Positions 49,300 through 60,900 of a stretch of 64,000 bases of DNA are shown here, piece after piece. Each line of letters opens with the position of its first letter. Within the stretch, counting starts at the first letter, position 1. The translations under genes and the position numbers were made by a program. The DNA is taken from NCBI RefSeq assembly GCF_022581195.2, contig NC_061454.1, forward strand, positions 1,426,001-1,490,000, given 5' to 3'. The DNA comes from Helicoverpa zea. Lineage: Eukaryota > Arthropoda > Insecta > Lepidoptera > Noctuidae. The notes beneath the pieces are model-generated. The model did not search any database, was not told the DNA's origin, and saw only the letters and a list, made by a program, of their open reading frames with translations.

Positions 49300-50242
49300 A
49301 AATCCAAAAATCAATGCCGGTTTGCAAAAAAACAAGGTACGGTCGTCAAAGTCCAGGATAGAGCACAGGTAAACAGAATAAAACACAGTCACAAAAGTCC
49401 ATAAAACAAAGCCAGGTCGTAAGATTGAAAATTCAAAACGCATAACAAAGGTGAGAAAAACACGATAGTATTGACAAATCGCCAATGACGGGAAAAAAAG
49501 CAACATGGACGTATTAGCCACCGGCGACGTTCCATTCTATCTCTATTTTCATAAATATGTACTAATATTTTATTTGCATTTAAATTTGCAATGTAACGAG
49601 GGATGACGGACGGGGATGATTATATTAGTAAATCTTAAGATTGATTTAAATAAAATAAAAAGAACCAAACAGAAATAAGGCAAATACATCAAGAAATAAA
49701 CAGCTTGGAATTGTTTTAATATGCATGAAAAGAAACGGATTCTACACCAATTTCTTACAGTGTTGCTACAAAGTAAAATTGATACTGTTTTTCTTTATTT
49801 TATTTTATATTCTTTTTCATTTAATCTAAAAGGTAAGCTTCAGTACTTAAACATAATCATTATTATTATTTTTTATAAAATTCAATAAAATCAAGTAAGC
49901 GACACATACGCCATCTGTTGAGAAGAGAGGAAAGTATTGCCAGAGTCTTTTTGTCCATAGAAGTTAAGAATGTACTAAGTGAAAAGACCCTGGTACCTAC
50001 TCCGATCACGGCTGGTATAACTATACCATGTGTCGTTAACCGCAAATGATAAATAAATAATATATTTCGTTTATTTATAAATTTTAGTTTAGTTTAAATA
50101 ATTGGCAGTTTTAAACAACATCAATTAACTGGGTCAGTAAACAAATCTTTCAGTATGAATAGGCACATTGCCAACATAAGAATACAATGCTAAATATAAG
50201 CATTAAATAGATCGATAAATAGAGTAAAATTATTTTGAATAT
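49300..50242. other. upstream region of THAP9-like gene, no other gene seen
   Basis: AT-rich. I looked for P-type terminal repeats here and near 42700 and found no convincing pair. Confidence 0.4.
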
Positions 50243-50448
50243 TTAAAAAAGAGCTAAATAAATGGCCAAGAAATTATATTGACACCCTGTAATAGGAGTC
50301 ATTTGACCATCTTTCAGTTCTAACATATAGTCAGAAGCCAAAACCTGAAAACCAGTCTTCCTCAGGGGTTTTGGGATGCCCAGGAAACAAAGTTGTGAAA
50401 TTGCTCCAAGTAGCACACTGGCTTGATCTTGCACAACACTCATCACAA
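50243..50448 (-). CDS. candidate terminal exon of an unrecognised small gene
   Basis: From an acceptor (ccag, exon start 50448) a 206-nt frame runs to TAA at 50243. The residues look protein-like (ASVLLGAISQLCFLGIPKPL, then SDYMLELKDG). Its entry phase (two bases completing a codon) fits the donor phase of the small first exon duplicated at 55577 and 57303. Joining them would give an 88-residue protein. The acceptor lies at the edge of a family R repeat, so it may be an exonised or secondary site. I do not recognise the protein and assign no function. Confidence 0.35.
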
Positions 50449-50456
50449 CTGGTAAG

Positions 50457-50695
50457 CCTGGCTGACCTCAATATAGTTGGGAAAAGGCTAAGCAGATCAT
50501 GACTAATTTAACATCCTTGGCAGTCGTTACGGGTAGTCAAAAGCCATTAAGTCTGACACCAGTCTAACCAAGGGGTATCGGGTTGCCCGGGTAAATGGGT
50601 TGAGGAAGTCAGATAGGCAGTCGCTTCTTGCAAAGCACTGGTACTCAGCTGAATACGGTTAGACGAAAAAGGCTCGCAGGATGACGATGATCAAA
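50457..50695 (-). repeat. repeat family R, long rearranged copy
   Basis: Reverse-strand copy with agttgggaaaaggctaagca, cttggcagtcgttacgggta, gtctgacaccagtctaacca and cactggtactcagctgaata. The usual gtcggcttccag piece is altered at both ends. Confidence 0.65.
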
Positions 50696-51226
50696 ATTCA
50701 TTACCAAATAAAACAATAACATTTCAAAAGCTGCAAGTAAGTCACATCATTTCCGTTATCTGATAACATATTGATATTAGTAATCATTTCTTTGATTTAC
50801 TAACAAAAACAATAGCTATTTGATCTTTGTCATAATCTGAGTTTAATCTGTGTTGTAAACACGTGAAATACCATGTGATTATTGCATAGTCAGTCAGTAA
50901 CTTCATTGGCAATGTAAACATCTGGTTTTGTAAAACTGCTTTCAATTTTTAATTTACGCATTAAATTTTCAAACAGTTGTATTAAGAGAAATGGATGTTT
51001 ACCTATCGGTGAACATGGATGTTTTAATGGTGGCTCAATTAAGGTATATCTATAGGCGTGAGTGATTGAATGCCTATTCTATTTAAATTTATACAATTCT
51101 CTTAGAGAGAATAATGAAAGAATGTGGAAATAATGTTATAAAAGAATGATCTAGCTCTTATTGTTTGTCCATTTCTAAATGTACCTTAACAATACCATAG
51201 TGTACAGATAGTAATATGCAATCCTT

Positions 51227-51482
51227 ACTAATATTATAAATGTGAAAGTAACTGTAACTGATAGTAACTGTCTTTTCTCAACACCTAAACTACTGAACCA
51301 AATTGTGTGAAATTTGGTTCAGACATAGTTTGGAACTAGAGAAAGACAGAGGATAATTTTTATTATAAAAAATATAAAAATTAAATTTATTCCAGACATA
51401 TAGCGCCATGCATTGGTAAAAACCAAAAATCTGCCGGAAGTCACTATTCCACGCGAACGAAGTCGCGGGCAAAAGCTAGTTG
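51227..51482 (+). mobile_element. Lep1-type Helitron-like element at the duplication edge
   Basis: Starts actaatattataaatgtgaa and ends gcgggcaaaagctagttga. Copy A of the tandem duplication begins inside it at 51283. The second copy (56166-56365) therefore lacks the first about 56 bp of the element. Confidence 0.6.
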
Positions 51483-52197
51483 AATATAATTAAAAAAACC
51501 AGGTGTCTCAGATTTACGATGTTTGGGTAGGTTTACCTGTGGCTTACATTATTGTCTGTAGAAATTAAACAATAAATGATACATGTCTATCTATTGATGC
51601 AGAAAGTTGGTGCCTCTATATAAATAAAACAACCCAAATGCAGTGATCTACAAAACCTAGACAACTTCCCTCTTTTTACAGGGCATAATAAACAAGATTA
51701 TCATGATATCCTTGCAGACTTTGTTTGATATACATACATGGATGGTAAAAGTATATTCACTATTTAAATTAAATATCCAATGCACAGTCATGTATGCAAG
51801 TCGTAGAAATCTAACCTCTTTAAAGGGTATTATGAACAAGGTTATACAATACATTACATACCTACATTGTATAAATATATTTTAACAACATGCATCTGCA
51901 TAAAAACTGGTTTTAATTTCTTTCCCCCAACTGCCTAAGAAGTACGGCCAACATTATAATTAATTAAAAAAATGTTTAAGTTGGGCATTCCACGTCAAGT
52001 TCAATGACCTCATTTAGAGTAAAACCTATGACAATAATTCTATTTTTAAATTGTGCAGGCAATTATTACCCAGATTTCATCATGTTAGTTTATGGGAGCA
52101 GATACATTTATAAACTTCTATAAGAAGGTAATTATTATATAAAGGTTGGTCTGTTGATGTAACCTTAAGGTTGTAGGCCTACTTTGATTGATGATAT

Positions 52198-55100
52198 TTA
52201 GATTAGATTAGATTAGATTACTCGGGCTGGTTTCCGCAACTCCACGACAAAGCGCGTATTTTGCGTGTGAGGGTGATAATGGGTGTTTATTCACTCGATC
52301 CACCCCAACTCCTCGAGAAAAGCCAGCAGAGGTTTAATTCTGCTGACTATCTCTTGGATAGTACCTGGGTTACCGAAGTACTTAGCCCTGTATATGGCGG
52401 TTTCAGGGCAGTCTAGTAGCACGTGTGCCGCTGTTTCTTCTTCCCCCATGCAGGCTCTGCATAAGGGACTGTCTGTAACTCCTATAACATAGAGGTGTTT
52501 ATTGAAGGAGCCGTGTCCAGTTAGAACTGCCGTAAACTTACGTAAATTCTGCTTTGATAGGCCCATCAGCTGTTTAGTGAGGCGATCGTTGATGGTCGGG
52601 AGGGCCATCTTCGCCTGCCTGCACGCGCTGTGGTTAGTCCAGAGGTGGTTGTGTTTGTGCCTAGTACGCTGTCTTACCAGTGTTCGTAGGTGGCCGAAGG
52701 GGAGTGGCAGTATGGGTTCTGGTCCTACTGCTGTTTGGTCTGATCCCCTTCTCGCCAGCTCATCCGCTGCATCGTTGCCTCGGGAGCCACTGTGTCCTTT
52801 TATCCATTGAATGGTTATGTTATTTAAACTGCCTACCTTGTTTAACCGTTGGTGGCACTCGTGTATAAGGCCGGAGTTTGCGCAGTGTTTGCTTAGGGCC
52901 TGTATTACTGCCATGCTATCTGAGAGTATTCGGATAGAGTGACCGGTTACTTCCCGCTTTATGACTGCTTCGGCCGCTAGGGAGATGCCTATACATTCAG
53001 CTTGGAATACTGTATTATGTACTCCTAGGGGTGTGAATATGTGTATGTTTAGGTCTTCTGAGAAGATGCCTGAACCTGTGCCGGTGCTTGTTTTGGATCC
53101 GTCGGTGAAAATTCTTAGTTCTTTGGGATTATGTCCCTCGTAACGATGATCCTCAAAAAGTTGGATCCTGTATTTCTTATCGAATATAAAGACTTTGGGT
53201 ATGCGGTCGTTTATAGCCTGCATAATGGGAAAGTCTGCATAAAGATTGTTTAGTATAGTTGTGTGTTTTGTAGGCAACTTGCTCCAGAGATTAAGGGTTT
53301 TGAGTCTTAGAGCCGTCATTGCTGCTTCTTGCTGTGCAAAGAGGTTCAGCGGCGGCAGACCTAGCATGGCTTCCAACGCTGCCGTTGGTGTTGTCCTCAT
53401 GCCACCTGTGGCTGCCATGCAGGCTTGTCTTTGGACTCGCGCCAGTTTATTTGCGACTGTAGTTTGGTCGGTTTTGGGCCACCAGACTAAGGCGCCGTAA
53501 GTGATCATGGGGCGGATCACTGTTTTGTATAGCCATAGTATTATCTTAGGGGATAAGCCCCATTTCTTCCCTATCATTTTCTTACATTGCCAAAAGGTAA
53601 TGCTGGCTCTGTTTACTTTATTGTCTATATGATTACTCCATTTCAGCTTACTGTCCAGAGTGACGCCAAGGTATTTGACTTCGTTGGATAGTTTGAGTTC
53701 TGTATTGAAGAGTTTAGGTAGTTTGTACGGTCCCAACGTTCGTTTGTTTGTGAACATGACTAACTCAGTCTTGGTGGGGTTTACTGAAAGGTCAAATTCC
53801 CTGCACCACTGTTCTACGATTCGTAGGGCCTGTTGAGTAAGGTTGCAGATAGTGTCAGTTACCTTGCCTGAGATGAGGATGGCAAGGTCATCCGCATAAC
53901 CTATTGTGTAGTCGTGGTTTGCGTTTAGTTTTGTGATGAGATCATTAATCACTAGATTCCACAGGAGCGGGGACAGTACCCCTCCCTGTGGACATCCTCT
54001 GGCTATTAGTGCTGATTTGTCATCATCTTCAAAGCGTACCACGCGTTTGCTGAGCATGTTTGTGATCCAATCAGTTAGCATCGGGTTAACTCTGTGTCTG
54101 AGTAAACTCGTTGTTATGCTAACGAAGTTTGTTTTATCAAAGGCTCCCTCAATGTCTATAAAGGTGCCAAGGCAGATGCCTTTTTGTTCTATTGCCTCCT
54201 CTATCCGGCTTACTACCAGATGAAGCGCTGATTCTGTTGATTTCCCCGAGCTATATGCGTGCTGATTCGGATGCAGGGGGTTGTTTCTTAGCGCACCGTC
54301 CCTCAGCTCTCGCTCACATAACCTTTCCAGGGTTTTTAGAGCAAAGGATGTCAGGCTGATTGGTCTGTAAGATTTTGCGCTTGTGTAGTCTCCTTTACCT
54401 GGCTTTGGGATAAAGACTACTTTGACCTCCCTCCATTTTTTGGGGACATATCGAAAAGCCAGGCATGCTCTCATTAGTCTTAATAGTCTATATGAGATGT
54501 ATGGTCCTCCCCATTGCAGGAGCGCTGGGAAGATTCCGTCCGGACCTGCTGCTTTGTATGGGTGGAAGCTTTGAATTGCCCAATGGAGTTTTTCCATTGT
54601 GACGATTTTTTGTGCGTATGACCAATCTTCTTCAGTTGGTGTTTGTGTTACCTCATGCCATTCTACATTTTGCGTGAAAACGCATCCTGGGAAGTGGGTC
54701 TCAATTAGGACGCGCTTCGTTTCTTCCGGCGATGTGGTATGTGTGTTGTCTGGTTTTCGGAGAGTGCCCAGACCAGGTGTGTTTTGTTGTGCTAGGATTT
54801 TCCTTACCCTGTTTGCTTGTTGACAGGACTCGATGTTACCACAGAACTTGCGCCATCCCCTGGTACTTCGGAATCTGATGCATTTCTTGTACCTTGATTT
54901 GGCCGCCTTATAGTCGTCCCAATCCTCGTCGGCACATGTATTCATTGCTCTGTTTAGAGTTTTTCTCACTTGTTTACGCCTGCGTTCTAGTTCCGCACCC
55001 CACCATGGTTGTTTCCCTGGTGTTTTCTGGTATGCAGTTTCGGGGCAGGCTGTTTGATAGCTGTCTATCATTGACTGTGTGAGGTAGCTTACCTGTTCGT

Positions 55101-55340
55101 CAATTTGTTCTGTGTCCACGTAATTTGTAGGGTCCCCGAGTTGCGCAAGTTTGGTGCTGAGCGTACGGGTGTACGTCGCGCGGTCCGTATTGCGTGGGTT
55201 CCGTTTCGGTGGTGTTTCTTGTATACAGACCTGTAGGTCAAAGCGGATCCATCTGTGGTCTGAGCAAGATGCCTCCTTAGAGACATGCCATCCTGTGATT
55301 AGCTCCGCTACGCTCTCTGATGCGAGAGTCAGGTCTATAA
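52198..55340 (-). mobile_element. young 5'-truncated non-LTR retrotransposon (I/LOA/R1-like) with RT and RNase H
   Basis: One open frame runs from the truncated 5' end at 55340 to the stop at 52291 (about 1016 codons) with no frameshift. It begins inside the end of an APE endonuclease (SDHRWIRFDL). Next comes reverse transcriptase with FIDIEGAFDKTNF, CPQGGVLSPLLWN and GYADDLAILI. RNase H follows (FTDGSKTSTGTGSG, E in QAECIGISL, LSDSMAVIQAL, NDAADELARRG), then a C-terminal C-x2-C/H/C pattern (CRACMGEEETAAHVLLDC). The 3' end is a short UTR and a (TAATC)n-type tail, not poly(A). The target duplication ttgattgatgatat is at 52184-52197 and 55341-55354. RNase H plus a non-A tail fits the I/LOA/R1 group; the exact clade needs a tree. 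Confidence 0.88.
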
Positions 55341-55516
55341 TTGATTGATGATATGCTTTCTACAGTTATTGATAGTGACGTACATGTATTGACCTACGTG
55401 TTTTACGTTCAACAAACGTGAATCTCAAGGCTAATCTATTTTGTTAATTATATTCAACAACAGGCCAGCAGGTAGCTCTAAAACTATAGTTAAGCTTTTG
55501 AAGGTTAATTACTTAC

Positions 55517-55577
55517 CTAAATCAAAGGATTTTATAGTCGCTAAGGCGTTCCACTTGTCCTGAGTCTGTTTATCCAT
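55517..55577 (-). CDS. candidate first exon of small minus-strand gene, copy 1
   Basis: ATG at 55577 opens 20 codons (starts MDKQTQDKWNALATIK) plus one base before a gtaagt donor at 55516. It is identical to 57243-57303 through the tandem duplication. After the LINE insertion it lies more than 5 kb from the only phase-compatible downstream exon I see (50448). Confidence 0.35.
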
Positions 55578-57242
55578 GGTGTTTATATATTTTTTTTCCT
55601 TTTCCAATTTTCATTGATCAGTATACATCAGCCAAGACTTTAATTCGTTAAAGTCTCGAAAAGCCATCTTACTCAGTTACGAGACATTTTTAATTTCTGA
55701 TTTCACTACAAAATAATAGAATGCCAGATATTTACGCTAACTATAATAATTAAAATAAAACTACAGCGAATTTCACACACTCGATTCTTGTCCACAAAAC
55801 TGACTATAGACAACGTAGAACAATGTAGAACACTAGGACACTAAGGAAACGTCAATGTCACCAAGATTAAAGCAGTATTCTGATTTATTCGTATCAATCT
55901 TCATAAAAAAATATTTATTTTACTCAATCCATTTCCAGGATGGGTTCTGATGTGTGGTATGTATCTATGCATATGTGAAAACAGCAATTTTCAGTATAGT
56001 AAAAAGTTTGTTTGAGATCTCTGTAATGATGATCATTTTCTTGCGTGAAACAAAACATATTTTCGCATTTATGGTAAAATGTCACTGTCATATAAATAAT
56101 GAATGAATTTGACAGAAAAACAAACGCAGGAAATCCATGTGCGATACGTTTACGATACGTTACGAACCTAAACTACTGAACCAAATTGTGTGAAATTTGG
56201 TTCAGACATAGTTTGGAACTAGAGAAAGACAGAGGATAATTTTTATTATAAAAAATATAAAAATTAAATTTATTCCAGACATATAGCGCCATGCATTGGT
56301 AAAAACCAAAAATCTGCCGGAAGTCACTATTCCACGCGAACGAAGTCGCGGGCAAAAGCTAGTTGAATATAATTAAAAAAACCAGGTGTCTCAGATTTAC
56401 GATGTTTGGGTAGGTTTACCTGTGGCTTACATTATTGTCTGTAGAAATTAAACAATAAATGATACATGTCTATCTATTGATGCAGAAAGTTGGTGCCTCT
56501 ATATAAATAAAACAACCCAAATGCAGTGATCTACAAAACCTAGACAACTTCCCTCTTTTTACAGGGCATAATAAACAAGATTATCATGATATCCTTGCAG
56601 ACTTTGTTTGATATACATACATGGATGGTAAAAGTATATTCACTATTTAAATTAAATATCCAATGCACAGTCATGTATGCAAGTCGTAGAAATCTAACCT
56701 CTTTAAAGGGTATTATGAACAAGGTTATACAATACATTACATACCTACATTGTATAAATATATTTTAACAACATGCATCTGCATAAAAACTGGTTTTAAT
56801 TTCTTTCCCCCAACTGCCTAAGAAGTACGGCCAACATTATAATTAATTAAAAAAATGTTTAAGTTGGGCATTCCACGTCAAGTTCAATGACCTCATTTAG
56901 AGTAAAACCTATGACAATAATTCTATTTTTAAATTGTGCAGGCAATTATTACCCAGATTTCATCATGTTAGTTTATGGGAGCAGATACATTTATAAACTT
57001 CTATAAGAAGGTAATTATTATATAAAGGTTGGTCTGTTGATGTAACCTTAAGGTTGTAGGCCTACTTTGATTGATGATATGCTTTCTACAGTTATTGATA
57101 GTGACGTACATGTATTGACCTACGTGTTTTACGTTCAACAAACGTGAATCTCAAGGCTAATCTATTTTGTTAATTATATTCAACAACAGGCCAGCAGGTA
57201 GCTCTAAAACTATAGTTAAGCTTTTGAAGGTTAATTACTTAC

Positions 57243-57303
57243 CTAAATCAAAGGATTTTATAGTCGCTAAGGCGTTCCACTTGTCCTGAGTCTGTTTATC
57301 CAT
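57243..57303 (-). CDS. candidate first exon of small minus-strand gene, copy 2
   Basis: Same 61-nt exon as copy 1: 20 codons plus one base before a consensus donor. Its ATG at 57303 stands head-to-head with the METTL13 ATG at 57921, 617 bp apart. That arrangement suggests a shared bidirectional promoter. The protein is not recognised, and the exon could be fortuitous. Confidence 0.4.
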
Positions 57304-57920
57304 GGTGTTTATATATTTTTTTTCCTTTTCCAATTTTCATTGATCAGTATACATCAGCCAAGACTTTAATTCGTTAAAGTCTCGAAAAGCCATCTTACTC
57401 AGTTACGAGACATTTTTAATTTCTGATTTCACTACAAAATAATAGAATGCCAGATATTTACGCTAACTATAATAATTAAAATAAAACTACAGCGAATTTC
57501 ACACACTCGATTCTTGTCCACAAAACTGACTATAGACAACGTAGAACAATGTAGAACACTAGACACGACACTAAGGAAACGTCAATGTCACCAAGATTAA
57601 AGCAGTATTCTGATTTATTCGTATCAATCTTCATAAAAAAATATTTATTTTACTCAATCCATTTCCAGGATGGGTTCTGATGTGTGGTATGTATCTATGC
57701 ATATGTGAAAACAGCAATTTTCAGTATAGTAAAAAGTTTGTTTGAGATCTCTGTAATGATGATCATTTTCTTGCGTGAAACAAAACATATTTTCGCATTT
57801 ATGGTAAAATGTCACTGTCATATAAATAATGAATGAATTTGACAGAAAAACAAACGCAGGAAATCCATGTGCGATACGTTTTTCTTATTTTGATAATAAT
57901 TAATAAATTACAACAGCAAG
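57304..57920. promoter_or_regulatory. likely bidirectional promoter upstream of METTL13
   Basis: The interval lies between the minus-strand ATG at 57303 and the METTL13 ATG at 57921. Most of it (to 57881) is repeated at 55578-56151, but the METTL13 start codon and its last 39 bp upstream are outside the duplication. I cannot place a transcription start by eye. Confidence 0.4.
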
Positions 57921-60900
57921 ATGAATCTACTACCCAAAAGCCACAAGGAATTCAGTGAAAAGGACTACTGGAACAAATTCTTCAAAAAACGCGGCAACAA
58001 GGCATTCGAGTGGTAGGTTATATTCATGCTGTATTCTTGTTTTGAAACGCAAATATGAATTTCTACTACTTTTAATTGAATTATTTCCCAGGTATGGCGA
58101 GTACTTGGAGTTGTGTGGACAGTTACACAAGTATATCAAGCCAAAGGATGCGATACTTATAACAGGATGCGGTAATTCAAGCCTCAGCGCGGACCTCTAC
58201 GACGTTGGATATGAAAACATCACAAATATAGACGTTTCAGAAGTAGCTATCAAGCAAATGAACTCCATAAATTCTCACAGAATAAACATGAAATTCCTTT
58301 GTATGGATGCTTTGAACACAACTTTCTCTGATGAGGAATTTAACGTAGTTTTAGATAAAGGTACATTAGACGCGCTCATGCCTGACGATTCGGAAGAAAC
58401 GCAAAAGACCATAGACAAGTACTTTGCTGAAATCAAAAGAGTTCTAAAGCTTGGAGGTCGGTTTGTGTGCATATCTTTGCTTCAGAGTCATATTTCAAGT
58501 AAGTTGTTGGAGACGTTTTGTGATAAGTCATGGATGTTCCGAGTGGTGAGATGCCATGAAGCTGAAGAGAGGAATGCTGAAAACGCTGATGGACCTACAC
58601 TACCTGTATTTGTTGTTGTTGCTACAAAGTTCAAGGCAATGCCACAATTAGTAAGTTATTTATATTTTATTTTATTTGGAAAATGTGTTTGGATGATGAA
58701 ATACTAATTATTAAGAAGAAACAGAAATTATTTTTTATGATTATTTTGAATACCAGGGTATTAAAACATATTTTCTGTTATAAATAAAAATTAAAAATGA
58801 CTTAAATCTTGATAATCACTGTTTACTCTATGATTTCCACAGATATTAGAATTATGCTTGGCCGGTGAAAAGATGCAGAGACTACAGACCCCTGAAGAGT
58901 TGAAGACCTATGTGAAGTCAGCTCAGGATGCTGCATTTGTTACCAATGGACTTGCCAAAACTAGCCTGGATGAAGACAATGAGGTAGGTTTATTAACAAG
59001 TTATTTACTTTGTGTTGTTAAAGCACTTTGTAAGTGGGACATAAAGGAGTTTATAAGAAGAGTAAATAAGAGACTAGAGGAAATACGGAGAGAGAGTATT
59101 CATTTATGGAGAGCATATAAGGGAGTAGATAGAGTGTTACCTAGTACATAATGGAGCTAATAAGGGGTGTACAAGAGTAAATAGGGTGAGTATGGGAGTA
59201 CATAGGAGAAAGACATAAGGTAGTATTTAGGGGTAGTATATAAGGCAGAATACTGGGAGAGTACATGAGTGTGTATAAAAGAAAGAAATAAACTTTTCAT
59301 GAGAGAAAATATGGTTATTTATTAATTTATATATTTTTGTGAAGGTATCTCTGGACCTGATGCAGCCAGGAGAAGACACGCCGCGGTACACTCTGTATGT
59401 GGTAGACCAGAAGCGTTCGCAGGCCATCAACAAGTATGCAGTCTTCATTGTACCACAGGGCAGGTGAGATTACTTACATTACACAGATTAGCTGATTTTA
59501 AAATATTAATTGTGAGATGGGATATAGAAAAGTATGGAATTAGAAAACATGCCGTGCTGGTGCCAAATAAAATTGGGATAAGAGCATGAGGTTGATGAGA
59601 GCTGATTCAATTTTAAAATTCTACAGGCAAAAATATTCTCGAAAATTACTGCGTGTATACTTGCGGCAACACATTTAAAGTTATGCATAAAAGTTACAAA
59701 TACCTACAATATGTCGTGCTGCTGCCACAAACGTAGGGGTATAGTCTTCGCCAAAGTTAATGGCGGCTTGCAAGTGTCTTCGACGCTGGATACAGGTCGC
59801 CTCCAACAGGTATCTGTGGAGATCTAAGGGGGAGACCTATGTTCAGCAGTGGACGTCCTATGGCTGAGATGATGATGATGATGATGAAGTGTCTTCAGAC
59901 TACATATGTACATCTCTCGTGCACCTTCCTTGATCCATGACACCTAAAAGTGGTTCCTACGTAAATGCCTCCGCTATATTCCGTGTATGTGTTTATTTCA
60001 GTTAAGAGAACATAGTGATTATAGTACAATATACATAATTATAGCAACATAAACACATAAATACAGGCGGTCTGGTGAATGGCTGTCAAAAATAATAGCA
60101 GCGCGTAAACATCGCCCACTTACTATTTTATTGAGAAAGAGGATCTGTATGTGCATGCGAAATACGAAATTATTCTGTAAGTCTATTCAGCAAAGCACTG
60201 GTACACAGCTGAATCCGGTTAGGCTGGAAGCCGACCCCAACATGGTTGGGAAAAAGGCTTGGAGGATGATGATTCAGCAAAGTTTTTATTTTGATCCTTT
60301 TTGCGAACAGGCACACCAAGCCAACTTTTTGCAAGGTGTGCCTTTTTGCCTTTTTTGAAAAGTTTCCCCTATGTGTTCATAGGGGAAATATTACAAAAAC
60401 TAAAAAAAAGGTTGCCTTCTCACTGCCCTTTAGCGTCTCTTTACAATTCCAAAATGTTTTTTTTAATTAAGGGTTATCTAAGTACATATTACGTTTTTTT
60501 ACGAGAGTATCCGCAGTATATGGCTTGTATATAAAAAGTTCAGTTCATATAAAAAGAGGCGTCGTGAGGCGCGAGCGCAGTTGCTTATAAAATTGTTTTG
60601 GAAGCTTTCGGACGCTCGTGTTTTTGTGCATATTGTGCTATTTTGAAAAATATTATTTTGGTGTTAAAAGAAGTTTTGTTTTGCGTTTCCAAGGCAAGGA
60701 TATTTGGTAAATTTTGGGTAGGTATTAAATTGTTTTGGAAATATGTTTTTGCTAGAGCTTTGTGATATGTTTCAGCGATTCTTAATGCAAATGTCACCTA
60801 TACTGCAATTTTCCAAATTAGAATTATTTTAAAACATAGGTACTTAATTCACCAAAAACTATTTGCTCTCCTTTTTTATCTGAAATTCCTGATAGGCAAT

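Larger units (their letters stand above)
51283..57881. repeat. recent tandem segmental duplication A-[LINE]-B-filler-A-B
   Basis: Segment A is 51283-52197 and again 56166-57080 (915 bp, constant offset 4883, no indel seen). Segment B is 55355-56151 and again 57081-57881. The only difference noticed is a 4-bp indel near 55835/57563 (actaggacac against actagacacgacac). The first A and B are separated by a LINE with a 14-bp target duplication; the second A-B is uninterrupted. A 14-bp filler, acgatacgttacga, joins the two units at 56152-56165. B holds a short minus-strand exon and most of the METTL13 upstream region. Confidence 0.9.
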
